NCBI GenBank assembly: GCA_007116205.1
Contig: SKIY01000023.1
Coordinates: 1 to 26,586 of the forward strand
Reading direction: 5' to 3'
Length of the DNA stretch: 26,586 nt
Source of the DNA: Candidatus Izemoplasma sp.
GTDB taxonomy: Bacteria > Bacillota_I > Bacilli_A > Izemoplasmatales > Izemoplasmataceae
Shown here: piece after piece, positions 15,805 to 23,253 of the stretch
Layout of the letters: each line of letters starts with the position of its first letter
Numbering within the stretch: the first letter of the stretch is position 1
Program-made: the position numbers and the translations under genes
The notes under the pieces: generated by a model
The model's input: the letters and a program-made list of their open reading frames with translations, nothing else
Database searches by the model: none
Told to the model about the DNA's origin: nothing

Positions 15805-16812
15805 TTATCTAAGTGCTAATACTTTAATGGTACGAACCATTTGAGCTACATAACTCATTTCGTTATCATACCACATCAGTACTTTAACAAGTTGCTTACC
15901 ATCAACATTTAACACAGAAGTCATTTGAGCATCAAATAGCGTTCCGTATTCCATACCAATCGTATCACTTGAAACAATCGGATCTTCAGTGTACCCAATC
16001 GTTTCACTTGCAGCGTTCTTAATTGCTTGATTAATGGTTTCTTTATCGACTTCTTTATCCAGTTCCGCCACAAAATCAACTGCAGACCCAGTAATCGTCG
16101 GAACGCGTAAAGCAAATCCATCAAGTTTCCCATTTAAATGCGGCAGTACCAATCCAACTGCTGCTGCGGCTCCTGTTGTTGTTGGTACAATGTTCGCTGC
16201 TGCTGCGCGACCACGACGTGCATGAATGTCTTTAGCATGTGGACCATCAAGTGTATTTTGATCATTCGTGTACGCATGAACGGTTGTCATGAATCCACGT
16301 TTAACACCAAAGTTATCATCAAGTACTTTGACGATTGGTGCAAGACAGTTCGTTGTACATGATGCCCCACTAACAACCGTTTCACTACCATCTAAAATGT
16401 CATGGTTAACATTGTAAACAACCGTCTTTAAGTCGCCTTTAGCCGGTGCACTAATCATAACTTTTTTAGCCCCTGCTTTAATATGTTTTTCCGCTTTGTC
16501 TTTCGTCGTAAAGAACCCTGTACATTCTAAAACAACTTCAACACCTAGTTCTTTCCATGGTAAATTTTCTGGATCGCGCTCTGCATAAATTTTGATTTCT
16601 TTACCATCTACAATAATATTATTGTCTTTAAACGAAATCGCATCTGATTTGTAACGCCCTTGCGCTGTATCGTATTTTAGCAAGTAAGCCAAACTTTCTG
16701 CATCTGTTAAATCATTAATCGCGACAATATCAAACTCAGGGTTGTCGTTCATCAAACGAAAAGCCAAACGACCAATTCTTCCAAAACCATTAATTGCTAC
16801 TTTTACTCCCAT
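15805..16812 (-). CDS. gap: Glyceraldehyde-3-phosphate dehydrogenase
   Basis: GAPDH oxidises glyceraldehyde 3-phosphate to 1,3-bisphosphoglycerate with NAD+ in glycolysis. The 335-residue protein shows the Rossmann motif NGFGRIGR (8-15), D34 after AIN (an acidic residue that favours NAD over NADP), and the active-site SGASCTTNC with C152. Catalytic H179 (TTVHAY) and the CHARRGRAAA-like stretch DIHARRGRAAA follow. It ends with WYDNEMSY. ATG at 16812 has the ribosome binding site AATAGGAGGATTTATTA. It stands alone with its own promoter and terminator; no pgk, tpiA or cggR is adjacent in this window. Confidence 0.98.
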   Translation of the reverse strand: MGVKVAINGFGRIGRLAFRLMNDNPEFDIVAINDLTDAESLAYLLKYDTAQGRYKSDAISFKDNNIIVDGKEIKIYAERDPENLPWKELGVEVVLECTGFFTTKDKAEKHIKAGAKKVMISAPAKGDLKTVVYNVNHDILDGSETVVSGASCTTNCLAPIVKVLDDNFGVKRGFMTTVHAYTNDQNTLDGPHAKDIHARRGRAAAANIVPTTTGAAAAVGLVLPHLNGKLDGFALRVPTITGSAVDFVAELDKEVDKETINQAIKNAASETIGYTEDPIVSSDTIGMEYGTLFDAQMTSVLNVDGKQLVKVLMWYDNEMSYVAQMVRTIKVLALR

Positions 16813-16851
16813 TAATAAATCCTCCTATTTATATCATTTTCATACATTCTC

Positions 16852-16880
16852 ATTATAGCGCTTTAATCACTAAAACTCAA
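16852..16880 (-). promoter_or_regulatory. Sigma-A promoter of gap
   Basis: On the minus strand, TTGAGT (16875-16880) and a perfect TATAAT (16852-16857) are 17 bases apart, placing the start of transcription about 30 bases ahead of the gap ATG. Confidence 0.82.
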
Positions 16881-16895
16881 CTTATATAAAGGCTT

Positions 16896-16910
16896 TAAAA
16901 ACGTTTTCAA
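16896..16910 (-). promoter_or_regulatory. Possible cre-like (CcpA-type) site upstream of gap
   Basis: TTGAAAACGTTTTTA on the minus strand fits the Gram-positive cre consensus WTGNAANCGNWNNCW except for one position. It lies about 15 bases upstream of the gap -35 box, where an activator could bind. AT-rich sequence makes chance matches common, and no ccpA gene is in the window. Confidence 0.3.
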
Positions 16911-16926
16911 ATGAATTATTTCTTTA

Positions 16927-18774
16927 TTATTGTGGTGTATTTCTCGGTTCGAATAAAACCCGTAACCAATCAATAATTGCAGGGTTCGTATTTTTCGCAT
17001 GCACAGCTTCTCTTGCAATATTAGGATCTTTTGCAATCAAACCACTCACATCTCTATCAACAAAGAACAGTGCATCATCATAACTTTCAACCGTCCAAAC
17101 ATATATATTTTTTCCTTCTTCGTGTGTTCTTTGGATGAAATCTAAATTATTCCGCAATAAGAACTCTCTTAGCGCAATATTATCAACCGCTTCATTACCG
17201 ATAAACGTTTCAAAATTACCGATAAATGTCGCAATTAATAAAACCGTTTCAATATCTTCATTCATCGCTTTTATAGAAACCAGTTGCGGTAAACTAAAAC
17301 TCATCACCTTAACATTATCTACCGAATCCGTCGCCTCAATGATATCAACGATTGCTCGATTAAATGTCTCTCCCCGCGACTTTAAATCAATATACGCCGT
17401 CGTACGCCCATCGATCAATGCCAATGCTTCTTCAAGCGTTGGCACAGGTTCACCAATAAAGTCCTCACTAAACCAACCCCCAGCATCTAAGGTTTGAATG
17501 TATGAATAATCAACACTTGATACATTGTGGTTCGCAATATCATTGGTCGTTCGACCAAGGGTGTCATCATGCATTAAAATCGGCACACCATCACGTGTCA
17601 TCTTAACATCAAACTCAACACCATCAACATGCATATCAAGTGCTGCTTGAACAGCAGAAAGCGTATTTTCAGGAGCTTCAAGCGATGCCCCGCGATGTGC
17701 AATCACATCGGCACGATTTAATAGTTCAATCGGTGAACGCGTTTGACCGATTAATGCAAACGTATTGACTATATTAACACTTAACACAATCGTTAACACC
17801 GTTAACCCTACGCGTCTGATCAAGGTTGGATTGAATCTTCGTTTACGCATTTTAGGAACATAAGTATTTTTACGTTCAAATCCAAGCACATCTTTACGCT
17901 TATAATACCAAGCCGCAATAAAGGCATAATTAATCGGAATTAAAACAATCGTTGCCAAAGTCATTACAACAATATACGTCGTATAAAGCGACGACAACAA
18001 CAGCCCTAACAGCTGTGTTTGTCCGCGTGTAATAAATATAATACCAGTCAACAACGCAATGACTAACGCATAAAATAAATAAAGCATCACATTTAATACA
18101 ATGTTTACTAAAACAAACAATATAAACATCTTAACCCGTTGTCCGCTTAACATCACGCGTGTTTTTATATACGCACGCTTAAATGACAACGACTCAAATG
18201 TATAAATATTAATCGAAAAAATCGTCTCAATAAACAACGCCACAAAAAATAGCGCTATAACATAAAACCCAATCTGAAACGGCAACAAACTTCTGCCCTC
18301 AGCAAGCAGTTGGCTCGGTATCGTAGTAGTACTTGCAAACCCACTTAAATGGATTCCCTCAACAACAAACAAAAACAAAAACGCAGGAAACACAACTTTT
18401 ATGTGGTGTTGTTTTAACACCGACCCGACTTTCCGCAACCCAAAATCTAACAAACTGAAAACATCAATCTTCTCTTTATAATGTCCAAATTCAAACAAAA
18501 TAGCTAAAAATACCATTTCGATTACAACGTAAATACTTACAATCACAGCAATAATAAACAATACCAAAAGCGTTTGAGGACGGGTTAAAAAATCAACCAT
18601 CATCGTATTTGTTATGTACGCTCTACCGTATAGCCGAATTGCACCATAAAAAAGCAAGCGAACCAGCGGAAAAACCAAAGCAACCCCGAGCAACAAATAC
18701 CCTAGTTCAAACAAAATAAGTGACTTAAAATTAAAGCGTAAATTTTTATATGCGGTCCTAGCAGTGTCCCACAT
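16927..18774 (-). CDS. Membrane-anchored glycerophosphodiester phosphodiesterase
   Basis: A two-part protein of 615 residues. The first 345 or so form a multi-helix membrane domain of the GPDPase_memb type with at least seven hydrophobic segments. The remainder is a GDPD TIM-barrel, which hydrolyses glycerophosphodiesters (from deacylated phospholipids) to glycerol 3-phosphate and an alcohol. Catalytic motifs are HRGASLEAPENT (H360), EFDVKMTRDG (E387, D389), MHDD (H402) and AYIDLKSRGE. An in-frame ATG lies at 18795, but ATG at 18774 has AAGGAG at proper distance and the upstream ATG has none, so I chose 18774. The barrel is probably outside the membrane; this is inference. Confidence 0.9.
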   Translation of the reverse strand: MWDTARTAYKNLRFNFKSLILFELGYLLLGVALVFPLVRLLFYGAIRLYGRAYITNTMMVDFLTRPQTLLVLFIIAVIVSIYVVIEMVFLAILFEFGHYKEKIDVFSLLDFGLRKVGSVLKQHHIKVVFPAFLFLFVVEGIHLSGFASTTTIPSQLLAEGRSLLPFQIGFYVIALFFVALFIETIFSINIYTFESLSFKRAYIKTRVMLSGQRVKMFILFVLVNIVLNVMLYLFYALVIALLTGIIFITRGQTQLLGLLLSSLYTTYIVVMTLATIVLIPINYAFIAAWYYKRKDVLGFERKNTYVPKMRKRRFNPTLIRRVGLTVLTIVLSVNIVNTFALIGQTRSPIELLNRADVIAHRGASLEAPENTLSAVQAALDMHVDGVEFDVKMTRDGVPILMHDDTLGRTTNDIANHNVSSVDYSYIQTLDAGGWFSEDFIGEPVPTLEEALALIDGRTTAYIDLKSRGETFNRAIVDIIEATDSVDNVKVMSFSLPQLVSIKAMNEDIETVLLIATFIGNFETFIGNEAVDNIALREFLLRNNLDFIQRTHEEGKNIYVWTVESYDDALFFVDRDVSGLIAKDPNIAREAVHAKNTNPAIIDWLRVLFEPRNTPQ

Positions 18775-18866
18775 AATAAGCAGCTCCTTAATCATATTAT
18801 CGAATTAATTACTTACATATATATTACCAAATACCCACAAAAACACAAACGATAACCCTTCTCCAT

Positions 18867-18895
18867 AAAAAAACCTCCTAACATATAGGAGGTTT
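18867..18895 (-). terminator. Intrinsic terminator of spx
   Basis: On the minus strand, AAACCTCCTA-TATGT-TAGGAGGTTT is a perfect 10-bp stem with a 5-base loop and a following run of seven T. It begins five bases after the spx stop codon. Confidence 0.93.
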
Positions 18896-18900
18896 AGTGA

Positions 18901-19362
18901 CTAATTTGTTGCTTTCTCATTGCGGAGTTCTTTAAAATACGTTTCAAGCGCATGCACATAATCACAGTCTTCGCCTTTATCACAAGTTGTACACATAATA
19001 ATCTCTCGCAACCGTTTTGGAATAAATGTCCGGATCTCATCTTCATTATATCCAACCTGCATCTTATTATCTTCAACAATAATAGGACGTCTTAACACGC
19101 TCGGATTAGAGATAATAAACTCTGTAAGCTCACGCATTGACATCTCATCCATATCTAAATTTTGGTCCTGAAACACTTTTGAACGCGTTGAAATAATATC
19201 CTCAAATCCACCTTCAGTGTTTTTTAGCATAAGCATAATATCATCTTTTGTGAGTTTAATATTAAAAATATTCTTCTCACGATACTCGATACGGTGTTCC
19301 TCAAACCACTTTTTAGCTTTGCGGCATGACGAGCAACTCGGTGTGGTATACATTTGGATCAT
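18901..19362 (-). CDS. spx: Spx-family global regulator with extra C-terminal Cys motif
   Basis: Spx is an ArsC-fold regulator that binds the RNA polymerase alpha C-terminal domain and reprograms transcription under thiol stress. The redox switch CSSC (C10, C13) is present, with the EDIISTRSKVFQ stretch (54-65), RRPII (91-95) and QVGYNEDEIRTFIP (102-115) closely matching B. subtilis Spx. The product is 153 residues against about 131 in B. subtilis. The extra tail carries C124, C127 and C133 (MCTTCDKGEDC), which I do not know from standard Spx. ATG at 19362 follows AAGGAGGTCATTCTA. It is divergent from pepF, near which spx also lies in Bacillus. Confidence 0.92.
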   Translation of the reverse strand: MIQMYTTPSCSSCRKAKKWFEEHRIEYREKNIFNIKLTKDDIMLMLKNTEGGFEDIISTRSKVFQDQNLDMDEMSMRELTEFIISNPSVLRRPIIVEDNKMQVGYNEDEIRTFIPKRLREIIMCTTCDKGEDCDYVHALETYFKELRNEKATN

Positions 19363-19401
19363 TAGAATGACCTCCTTATTTACAATTAACCTACCTGATG
19401 T

Positions 19402-19429
19402 AGTATATCATAAATTATAAAAAATTCAA
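19402..19429 (-). promoter_or_regulatory. Promoter for spx
   Basis: On the minus strand, TGATATACT gives a -10 of TATACT with extended TG (19402-19407). TTGAAT lies 16 bases upstream (19424-19429); shifting by one base gives TTTGAA with 17. Confidence 0.55.
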
Positions 19430-19486
19430 ATAGTGTTTTCCATGAAAATGCTTGCATAAACGCATGAAATTGAATTTTTAGTATGC

Positions 19487-19492
19487 TATAAT
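19487..19492 (+). promoter_or_regulatory. Extended -10 promoter for pepF
   Basis: TGCTATAAT (perfect -10 with TG extension) lies 38 bases before the pepF ATG. No convincing -35 is present. The upstream stretch 19430-19480 holds short inverted elements such as TTTTC-CAT-GAAAA that I could not assign. Confidence 0.55.
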
Positions 19493-19529
19493 ACAATGGT
19501 ACTTTATTATAACAAATGGAGGGCAAATT

Positions 19530-21287
19530 ATGAAGTGGAAATTAGAAAACTTATACCCAACTTTAGATGTTTGGGAAAGCGAAGTTAAACAGTTGCAGAA
19601 AATCATTCAGGAAATCCCGAATTTCAAAGGGAAACTGAACGACTTCGAAACATTTAAAACCTATTATCAAAAACAACGTGAAGTTGCGATTATGGCGCAT
19701 AAACTCTATCAGTACGCCGCATTAAAAAGCGACTTAAACAAAAAAGATGTCGACAACGCAGCACGGGTTCAAAAAATCGCTTATCTATTAAATGAGTTAG
19801 GGAAAGCGACCGCTTTTGAAAACCCTGAGATATTAAGTCTCGGCAAAGAAAAAGTTTTTCGTTTTTTAGAAAAAGATTCAACTTTAGCTGAATATAGATT
19901 TCCAATCGAAAAACTATTTCACCAACAACAACATGTACTCGATCAAGACCGTGAAGCACTGCTCGCTAATTACAGACAACTTTCTAGTCAAGGTGCACAG
20001 CTATATAGCGCTTTAGCTGTAGCGGATAACACTGCTAAAACAGTCACCTTAAAAAGCGGTGAAGAAATTCATGTAACCAGTGGCAATTTCAGAAGTTATC
20101 TTGCTGATTTACAAGACCCAGATGACCGCGAAGCAGTCTTTTCAGCCATTTTTTCTCATTATGAAAATCATAAACACACTTATGCACAAATCTATAACAC
20201 CGTTTTACAAGCAGATATCGCACGGATGAAATCCCGCGATTATCCAACGACGTTAAACAGTTATTTATTTAGCAATAATATCGACCCTGTGGTATACCAT
20301 AATCTTGTTGAAGTCGCCAAAGATAATACCGACTTAATCAAACGCTACTACAACATTCGTAAAACAGCATTAAACCTTAAAGAGCACCGTACTTTTGATC
20401 GTTTTATGCCTCTTGCAAAAAGTAAAAGTAAGTTCTCTTATGCAGAGGCAAAAGACTTATTTTATAAGTCGATAGATCATTTAAGCGACACCTTTAAAGC
20501 TAAAGCTAAAGAAGCTTTAGAAGACGGTTATGTCGATGTCTATGAAACCGATGGTAAACAAACAGGAGCCTATTCTTGGAGTGCTTTAAACGAACATCCT
20601 TATATTTTATTAAACTATGATGACACTTTAAACAACGTCTTCACGCTTGCGCATGAAGCGGGTCATTCAATGCATTCATTGTTCTCACACGAAGCACAAC
20701 CTGTTGCAACCCAAAATTACACTATCTTTGTAGCTGAAATCGCTTCAACATTTAACGAACACAATCTACTTGATTACTTTATTAAAACCAATACCGGCAC
20801 AAAAGAAGATAAAATTACTTTACTCCAACAATCTATCGATGATATACTCGGAACGTTTTATCGTCAAACCTTATTTGCTGCTTATGAACTAAAAAGTCAT
20901 GCACTCGCAGAAAAAGGTGAACCGATTACTTATGAAGCACTATCGAACATTATGGTTGAACTCTATCAAGAATTTTATGATATTGATATTCGTGAAGAAC
21001 CTGGTAAATCTTATGTTTGGGCATACATCCCACACTTATTTAATACCCCGTTTTACGTGTATCAATACGCAACGAGTTTTGCCGCAAGCTTAAAACTCTA
21101 TGAACTTGTTAAAGAAGACCCGAAAAACATCGAAAAACATATGACATTACTACGTGCTGGTGGCGATGACTTCCCTGTTGAACAAGTTAAAAAAGCAGGG
21201 ATTGATCTAACAGATAAATCTGCCTTTATAGCAGTGGTGAACCGACTTAAAACACTGATTGACGAATTGGAACTTGCATTAAAATAA
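19530..21287 (+). CDS. pepF: Oligoendopeptidase F (M3B metallopeptidase)
   Basis: A zinc oligopeptidase that degrades cytoplasmic peptides. The 585-residue product is close to the usual M3B length. The zinc site HEAGHSMHS has H375, E376 and H379, with the third ligand expected at the Glu of FVAEIASTFNEH about 25 residues later. The N-terminal helical M3 lobe (about 1-200) and the late motif YVWAYIPHLFNTPFYVYQYA are typical of PepF. ATG at 19530 follows AATGGAGGGCAAATT. The trpS leader promoter overlaps its 3' end. In Bacillus pepF is also close to spx. Confidence 0.96.
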   Translation: MKWKLENLYPTLDVWESEVKQLQKIIQEIPNFKGKLNDFETFKTYYQKQREVAIMAHKLYQYAALKSDLNKKDVDNAARVQKIAYLLNELGKATAFENPEILSLGKEKVFRFLEKDSTLAEYRFPIEKLFHQQQHVLDQDREALLANYRQLSSQGAQLYSALAVADNTAKTVTLKSGEEIHVTSGNFRSYLADLQDPDDREAVFSAIFSHYENHKHTYAQIYNTVLQADIARMKSRDYPTTLNSYLFSNNIDPVVYHNLVEVAKDNTDLIKRYYNIRKTALNLKEHRTFDRFMPLAKSKSKFSYAEAKDLFYKSIDHLSDTFKAKAKEALEDGYVDVYETDGKQTGAYSWSALNEHPYILLNYDDTLNNVFTLAHEAGHSMHSLFSHEAQPVATQNYTIFVAEIASTFNEHNLLDYFIKTNTGTKEDKITLLQQSIDDILGTFYRQTLFAAYELKSHALAEKGEPITYEALSNIMVELYQEFYDIDIREEPGKSYVWAYIPHLFNTPFYVYQYATSFAASLKLYELVKEDPKNIEKHMTLLRAGGDDFPVEQVKKAGIDLTDKSAFIAVVNRLKTLIDELELALK

Positions 21288-21302
21288 TAAACACAGTATG
21301 AT
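21274..21302 (+). promoter_or_regulatory. Sigma-A promoter of the trpS T-box leader
   Basis: TTGCAT (21274-21279) and TATGAT (21297-21302) are 17 bases apart. The -35 box lies inside the last codons of pepF, so trpS transcription starts near 21309, just past the pepF stop. Confidence 0.6.
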
Positions 21303-21308
21303 ATATGT

Positions 21309-21512
21309 AACACAATGAACGGAAATAGTAATGTGTTTAACCTTGTATTAGCGACTTTGGAAACGGTGTGAGCCAAAGACAAGAAACACATGAATGGGCC
21401 CGGGAGTGGAACCGTTACCCGCGTTAAGGGTTTTAAGTGCCGGTTATTCCGGAATTAAGGTGGTACCGCGGAGATTATTCGCCCTTAGCTATTATTGCTA
21501 GGGGCTTTTTTT
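21309..21512 (+). ncRNA. T-box riboswitch (Trp, UGG specifier) leader of trpS
   Basis: The leader contains the T-box sequence AAGGTGGTACCGCG (21457-21470) followed by a terminator stem GCCCTTAGC / GCTAGGGGC (21481-21489 with 21497-21505) and seven T. The likely specifier is UGG at 21395-21397 in the context CAUGAAUGGGCC, matching tryptophan. Stem I apical elements include GGTGTGAGCC near 21365. Binding of uncharged tRNA-Trp should favour antitermination and trpS expression. Confidence 0.93.
21481..21512 (+). terminator. T-box-controlled terminator ahead of trpS
   Basis: A 9-pair G/C-rich stem with a 7-base loop (TATTATT) and a run of seven T lies immediately after the T-box motif and 20 bases before the trpS start codon. 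Confidence 0.9.
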
Positions 21513-21532
21513 ATAATTAGGAGGTAAATATT

Positions 21533-22534
21533 ATGAAACATATTGTATCTGGCATACAACCTACAGGGTCACTAAATATAGGAACCTATCTAGGGAGCAT
21601 TAAAAATTTTGTTAAACTCCAAGAAAGTTATCAAGATCATCACTTTTTCTTATTCATTGCAGATTTACACGCTATAACAATTCCTAGAGATCGACTAGAA
21701 CTTCGTAAAACCATTAAAGAAGTTGCGGCGCTTTACTTAGCGTGCGGCTTAAAAAAAGACAATTTATCACTCTTTATCCAATCAGAAGTTGAAGCACACT
21801 CACAAATGAGTTATTTATTGCAATGCTTCACCTACATCGGTGAACTCGAAAGAATGACACAGTTTAAAGAAAAAGCCCAAAAACAAGAAACAGGCGTCAC
21901 CTCGGGGTTGTTTACTTATCCAACCCTCATGGCAGGAGATATTTTACTATATGATGCTGAATACGTTCCTGTTGGGGATGATCAAAAACAGCATTTAGAA
22001 CTAACCCGTGATATCGCAATCAGAGTGAATAACCGGTTTGGAGATTTCTTCACTGTGCCAAAACCGCTCATTCCTAAAGTTGGTGCGCGCATTATGAGTT
22101 TAACCGAACCCACCAAAAAAATGAGTAAGTCTGATACATTCGTAAAATCACGCATTCTTTTACTCGATGATGAAAACATTATTCGAAAACGTATTATGTC
22201 TGCCGTTACTGACACTGATGGAATCATAAAATTTGACCCGAAAAACAAACCTGGCATCAGTAACTTACTAACGATTATGAGTGCTATTACAAACACATCT
22301 ATTGAACAGTTAGTCACTACCTATCAAAATACTGATTATAAGACATTTAAAGAAGCCGTCGCAGATTGTGTCGTTGCAGAACTGAAACCGATTAAAGAAA
22401 AATATAGCACCATTATTAACAGCGGTGAATTAGATGCCTTCTTAGACAAAGGTAAAGCCGATGCAAATCGTGTTGCACGCAAAAAAATAGCGAAGTTTAA
22501 TCACAAAATAGGACTGGGTAGAAAACAAAAATAA
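21533..22534 (+). CDS. trpS: Tryptophanyl-tRNA synthetase
   Basis: TrpRS, a class I synthetase, charges tRNA-Trp. The 333-residue length is typical of bacterial TrpRS. The HIGH-equivalent lies in GIQPTGSLNIGTYLG (7-21), where T-x-N-x-G replaces the canonical form as usual in TrpRS, and the ATP loop is KMSKS (196-200). GDDQKQHLELTRDIA is the conserved tRNA/tryptophan-binding stretch. ATG at 21533 follows TTAGGAGGTAAATATT. Expression is controlled by the upstream T-box. It converges on ptsH across a shared terminator. Confidence 0.97.
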   Translation: MKHIVSGIQPTGSLNIGTYLGSIKNFVKLQESYQDHHFFLFIADLHAITIPRDRLELRKTIKEVAALYLACGLKKDNLSLFIQSEVEAHSQMSYLLQCFTYIGELERMTQFKEKAQKQETGVTSGLFTYPTLMAGDILLYDAEYVPVGDDQKQHLELTRDIAIRVNNRFGDFFTVPKPLIPKVGARIMSLTEPTKKMSKSDTFVKSRILLLDDENIIRKRIMSAVTDTDGIIKFDPKNKPGISNLLTIMSAITNTSIEQLVTTYQNTDYKTFKEAVADCVVAELKPIKEKYSTIINSGELDAFLDKGKADANRVARKKIAKFNHKIGLGRKQK

Positions 22535-22557
22535 CATTCATTTTTGAATGTTATTTT
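22527..22557. terminator. Bidirectional terminator between trpS and ptsH
   Basis: A 13-bp stem, AAAATAACATTCA with TGAATGTTATTTT, has a tiny T-loop and U-rich flanks on both strands. The trpS TAA (22532-22534) and the ptsH TAA (22551-22553, minus strand) both lie inside the stem arms, so one hairpin serves two convergent genes. Confidence 0.85.
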
Positions 22558-22826
22558 GTTGTTTGTAGTTGATTAAAAAAATCAGTAATTTTTGCGAGCG
22601 CAGCTTCTGCATCGTGACCGCTCGCTTTAATAAATACTTCAGTCCCAGCAGGAACCCCTAAAGACAAAACCCCCATAATCGATTTTAAATCTACCGCTTC
22701 ATCTTTACAGATTAACTGTAGTTTCGCATCAAAAGCATTCGCAATTTTAACGAGATTCGTGACAGGTCTAGCATGCAATCCGGCAGGATGTCTCAACACA
22801 AAACGTTTTTTAAGCGTTGGCGTCAT
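22551..22826 (-). CDS. ptsH: HPr phosphocarrier protein of the PTS
   Basis: HPr relays phosphate from enzyme I to sugar-specific EIIA domains. The 91-residue product has the active-site sequence HPAGLHARP with H18 (His15 equivalent). The regulatory site is LKSIMGVLSLG with S49 (Ser46 equivalent), which in Firmicutes is phosphorylated by HPr kinase for carbon catabolite control. ATG at 22826 overlaps the upstream EIIB-like gene by 17 bases and lacks a strong Shine-Dalgarno, suggesting coupled translation. No ptsI follows, unlike the common ptsHI arrangement. Confidence 0.95.
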   Translation of the reverse strand: MTPTLKKRFVLRHPAGLHARPVTNLVKIANAFDAKLQLICKDEAVDLKSIMGVLSLGVPAGTEVFIKASGHDAEAALAKITDFFNQLQTTK

Positions 22827-23145
22827 AACGGTCTTTTAAATGTTCATAAATGATTTCAGTGTCGTCGTCAAAATAAAACTTAATTTTATTCCCAATAACA
22901 TTAATACCTACCGCGCCAGCTTGCTTTAGTGCTTCTTTATTCGTCTTTTTATGGTCGAGCAATACCACATTAATTTTATTTCTTTTATAACTTACCTCAC
23001 GAACATTTTGCTTTCCAATAGCATCTATAATAGCATCAATATCGAGTTGAGGGCGTTTCTTAAACTTAGCGTTTGCAATGATAAAAATAACCACTAAAAC
23101 ACCAATGGTTATTCCGGCAATAATAGCGTATTGTAAAGGGTCCAT
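22810..23145 (-). CDS. Membrane-anchored EIIB-like protein without the phosphorylation cysteine
   Basis: This 111-residue protein has one N-terminal membrane helix (about 6-26) followed by a basic stretch and a domain (35-105) resembling the glucose-type PTS EIIB fold. Residues 47-64 (NVREVSYKRNKINVVLLD) line up with the EIIB consensus N-I-x-x-V-d-a-C-x-T-R-L-R-v-x-v-k-D. ALKQAGAVGINVIGNKIKF (72-90) matches the following Lk-lGA-gvv-vgn-iq segment. The phosphorylatable Cys is K54 and the protein has no cysteine at all, so it cannot act as a normal EIIB. Its 17-base overlap with ptsH suggests a PTS-related role, possibly regulatory or as a scaffold; function is unknown. ATG at 23145 follows CGGAAGTGATAGA. 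Confidence 0.75.
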   Translation of the reverse strand: MDPLQYAIIAGITIGVLVVIFIIANAKFKKRPQLDIDAIIDAIGKQNVREVSYKRNKINVVLLDHKKTNKEALKQAGAVGINVIGNKIKFYFDDDTEIIYEHLKDRYDANA

Positions 23146-23175
23146 TCTATCACTTCCGTTTCTTAAACTATACCT

Positions 23176-23181
23176 ATTTTA
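23176..23181 (-). promoter_or_regulatory. Candidate extended -10 for the EIIB-like/ptsH operon
   Basis: TGATAAAAT on the minus strand lies about 30 bases before the start codon. The -35 region is poor, so this is a tentative call in a very AT-rich divergent spacer. Confidence 0.4.
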
Positions 23182-23214
23182 TCATAGATTATTTTATTTT
23201 TGTATGAATTCGGT

Positions 23215-23220
23215 TATAAT
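23215..23220 (+). promoter_or_regulatory. Candidate -10 for the GNAT gene
   Basis: A perfect TATAAT lies 33 bases before the TTG start of the acetyltransferase gene. No strong -35 hexamer is seen at 17 bases. Confidence 0.45.
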
Positions 23221-23253
23221 GGTTTAAAACTAAATGCATAAGGTGGTGTAAGA

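Noticed and set aside
17135..17497. Plus-strand open frame of 120 codons
   Set aside because: Fully antisense to the catalytic domain of the glycerophosphodiesterase, whose motifs are intact; low-complexity Ser/Ile-rich product.
19430..19486. Short inverted elements in the spx-pepF divergent spacer as a possible operator
   Set aside because: Arms of five bases in AT-rich DNA are expected by chance, and no matching site occurs elsewhere in the window.
21457..21470. The same 14-base sequence AAGGTGGTACCGCG in opposite orientation near 10019-10032, suggesting a mobile-element repeat
   Set aside because: It is the conserved T-box motif of two independent riboswitches.
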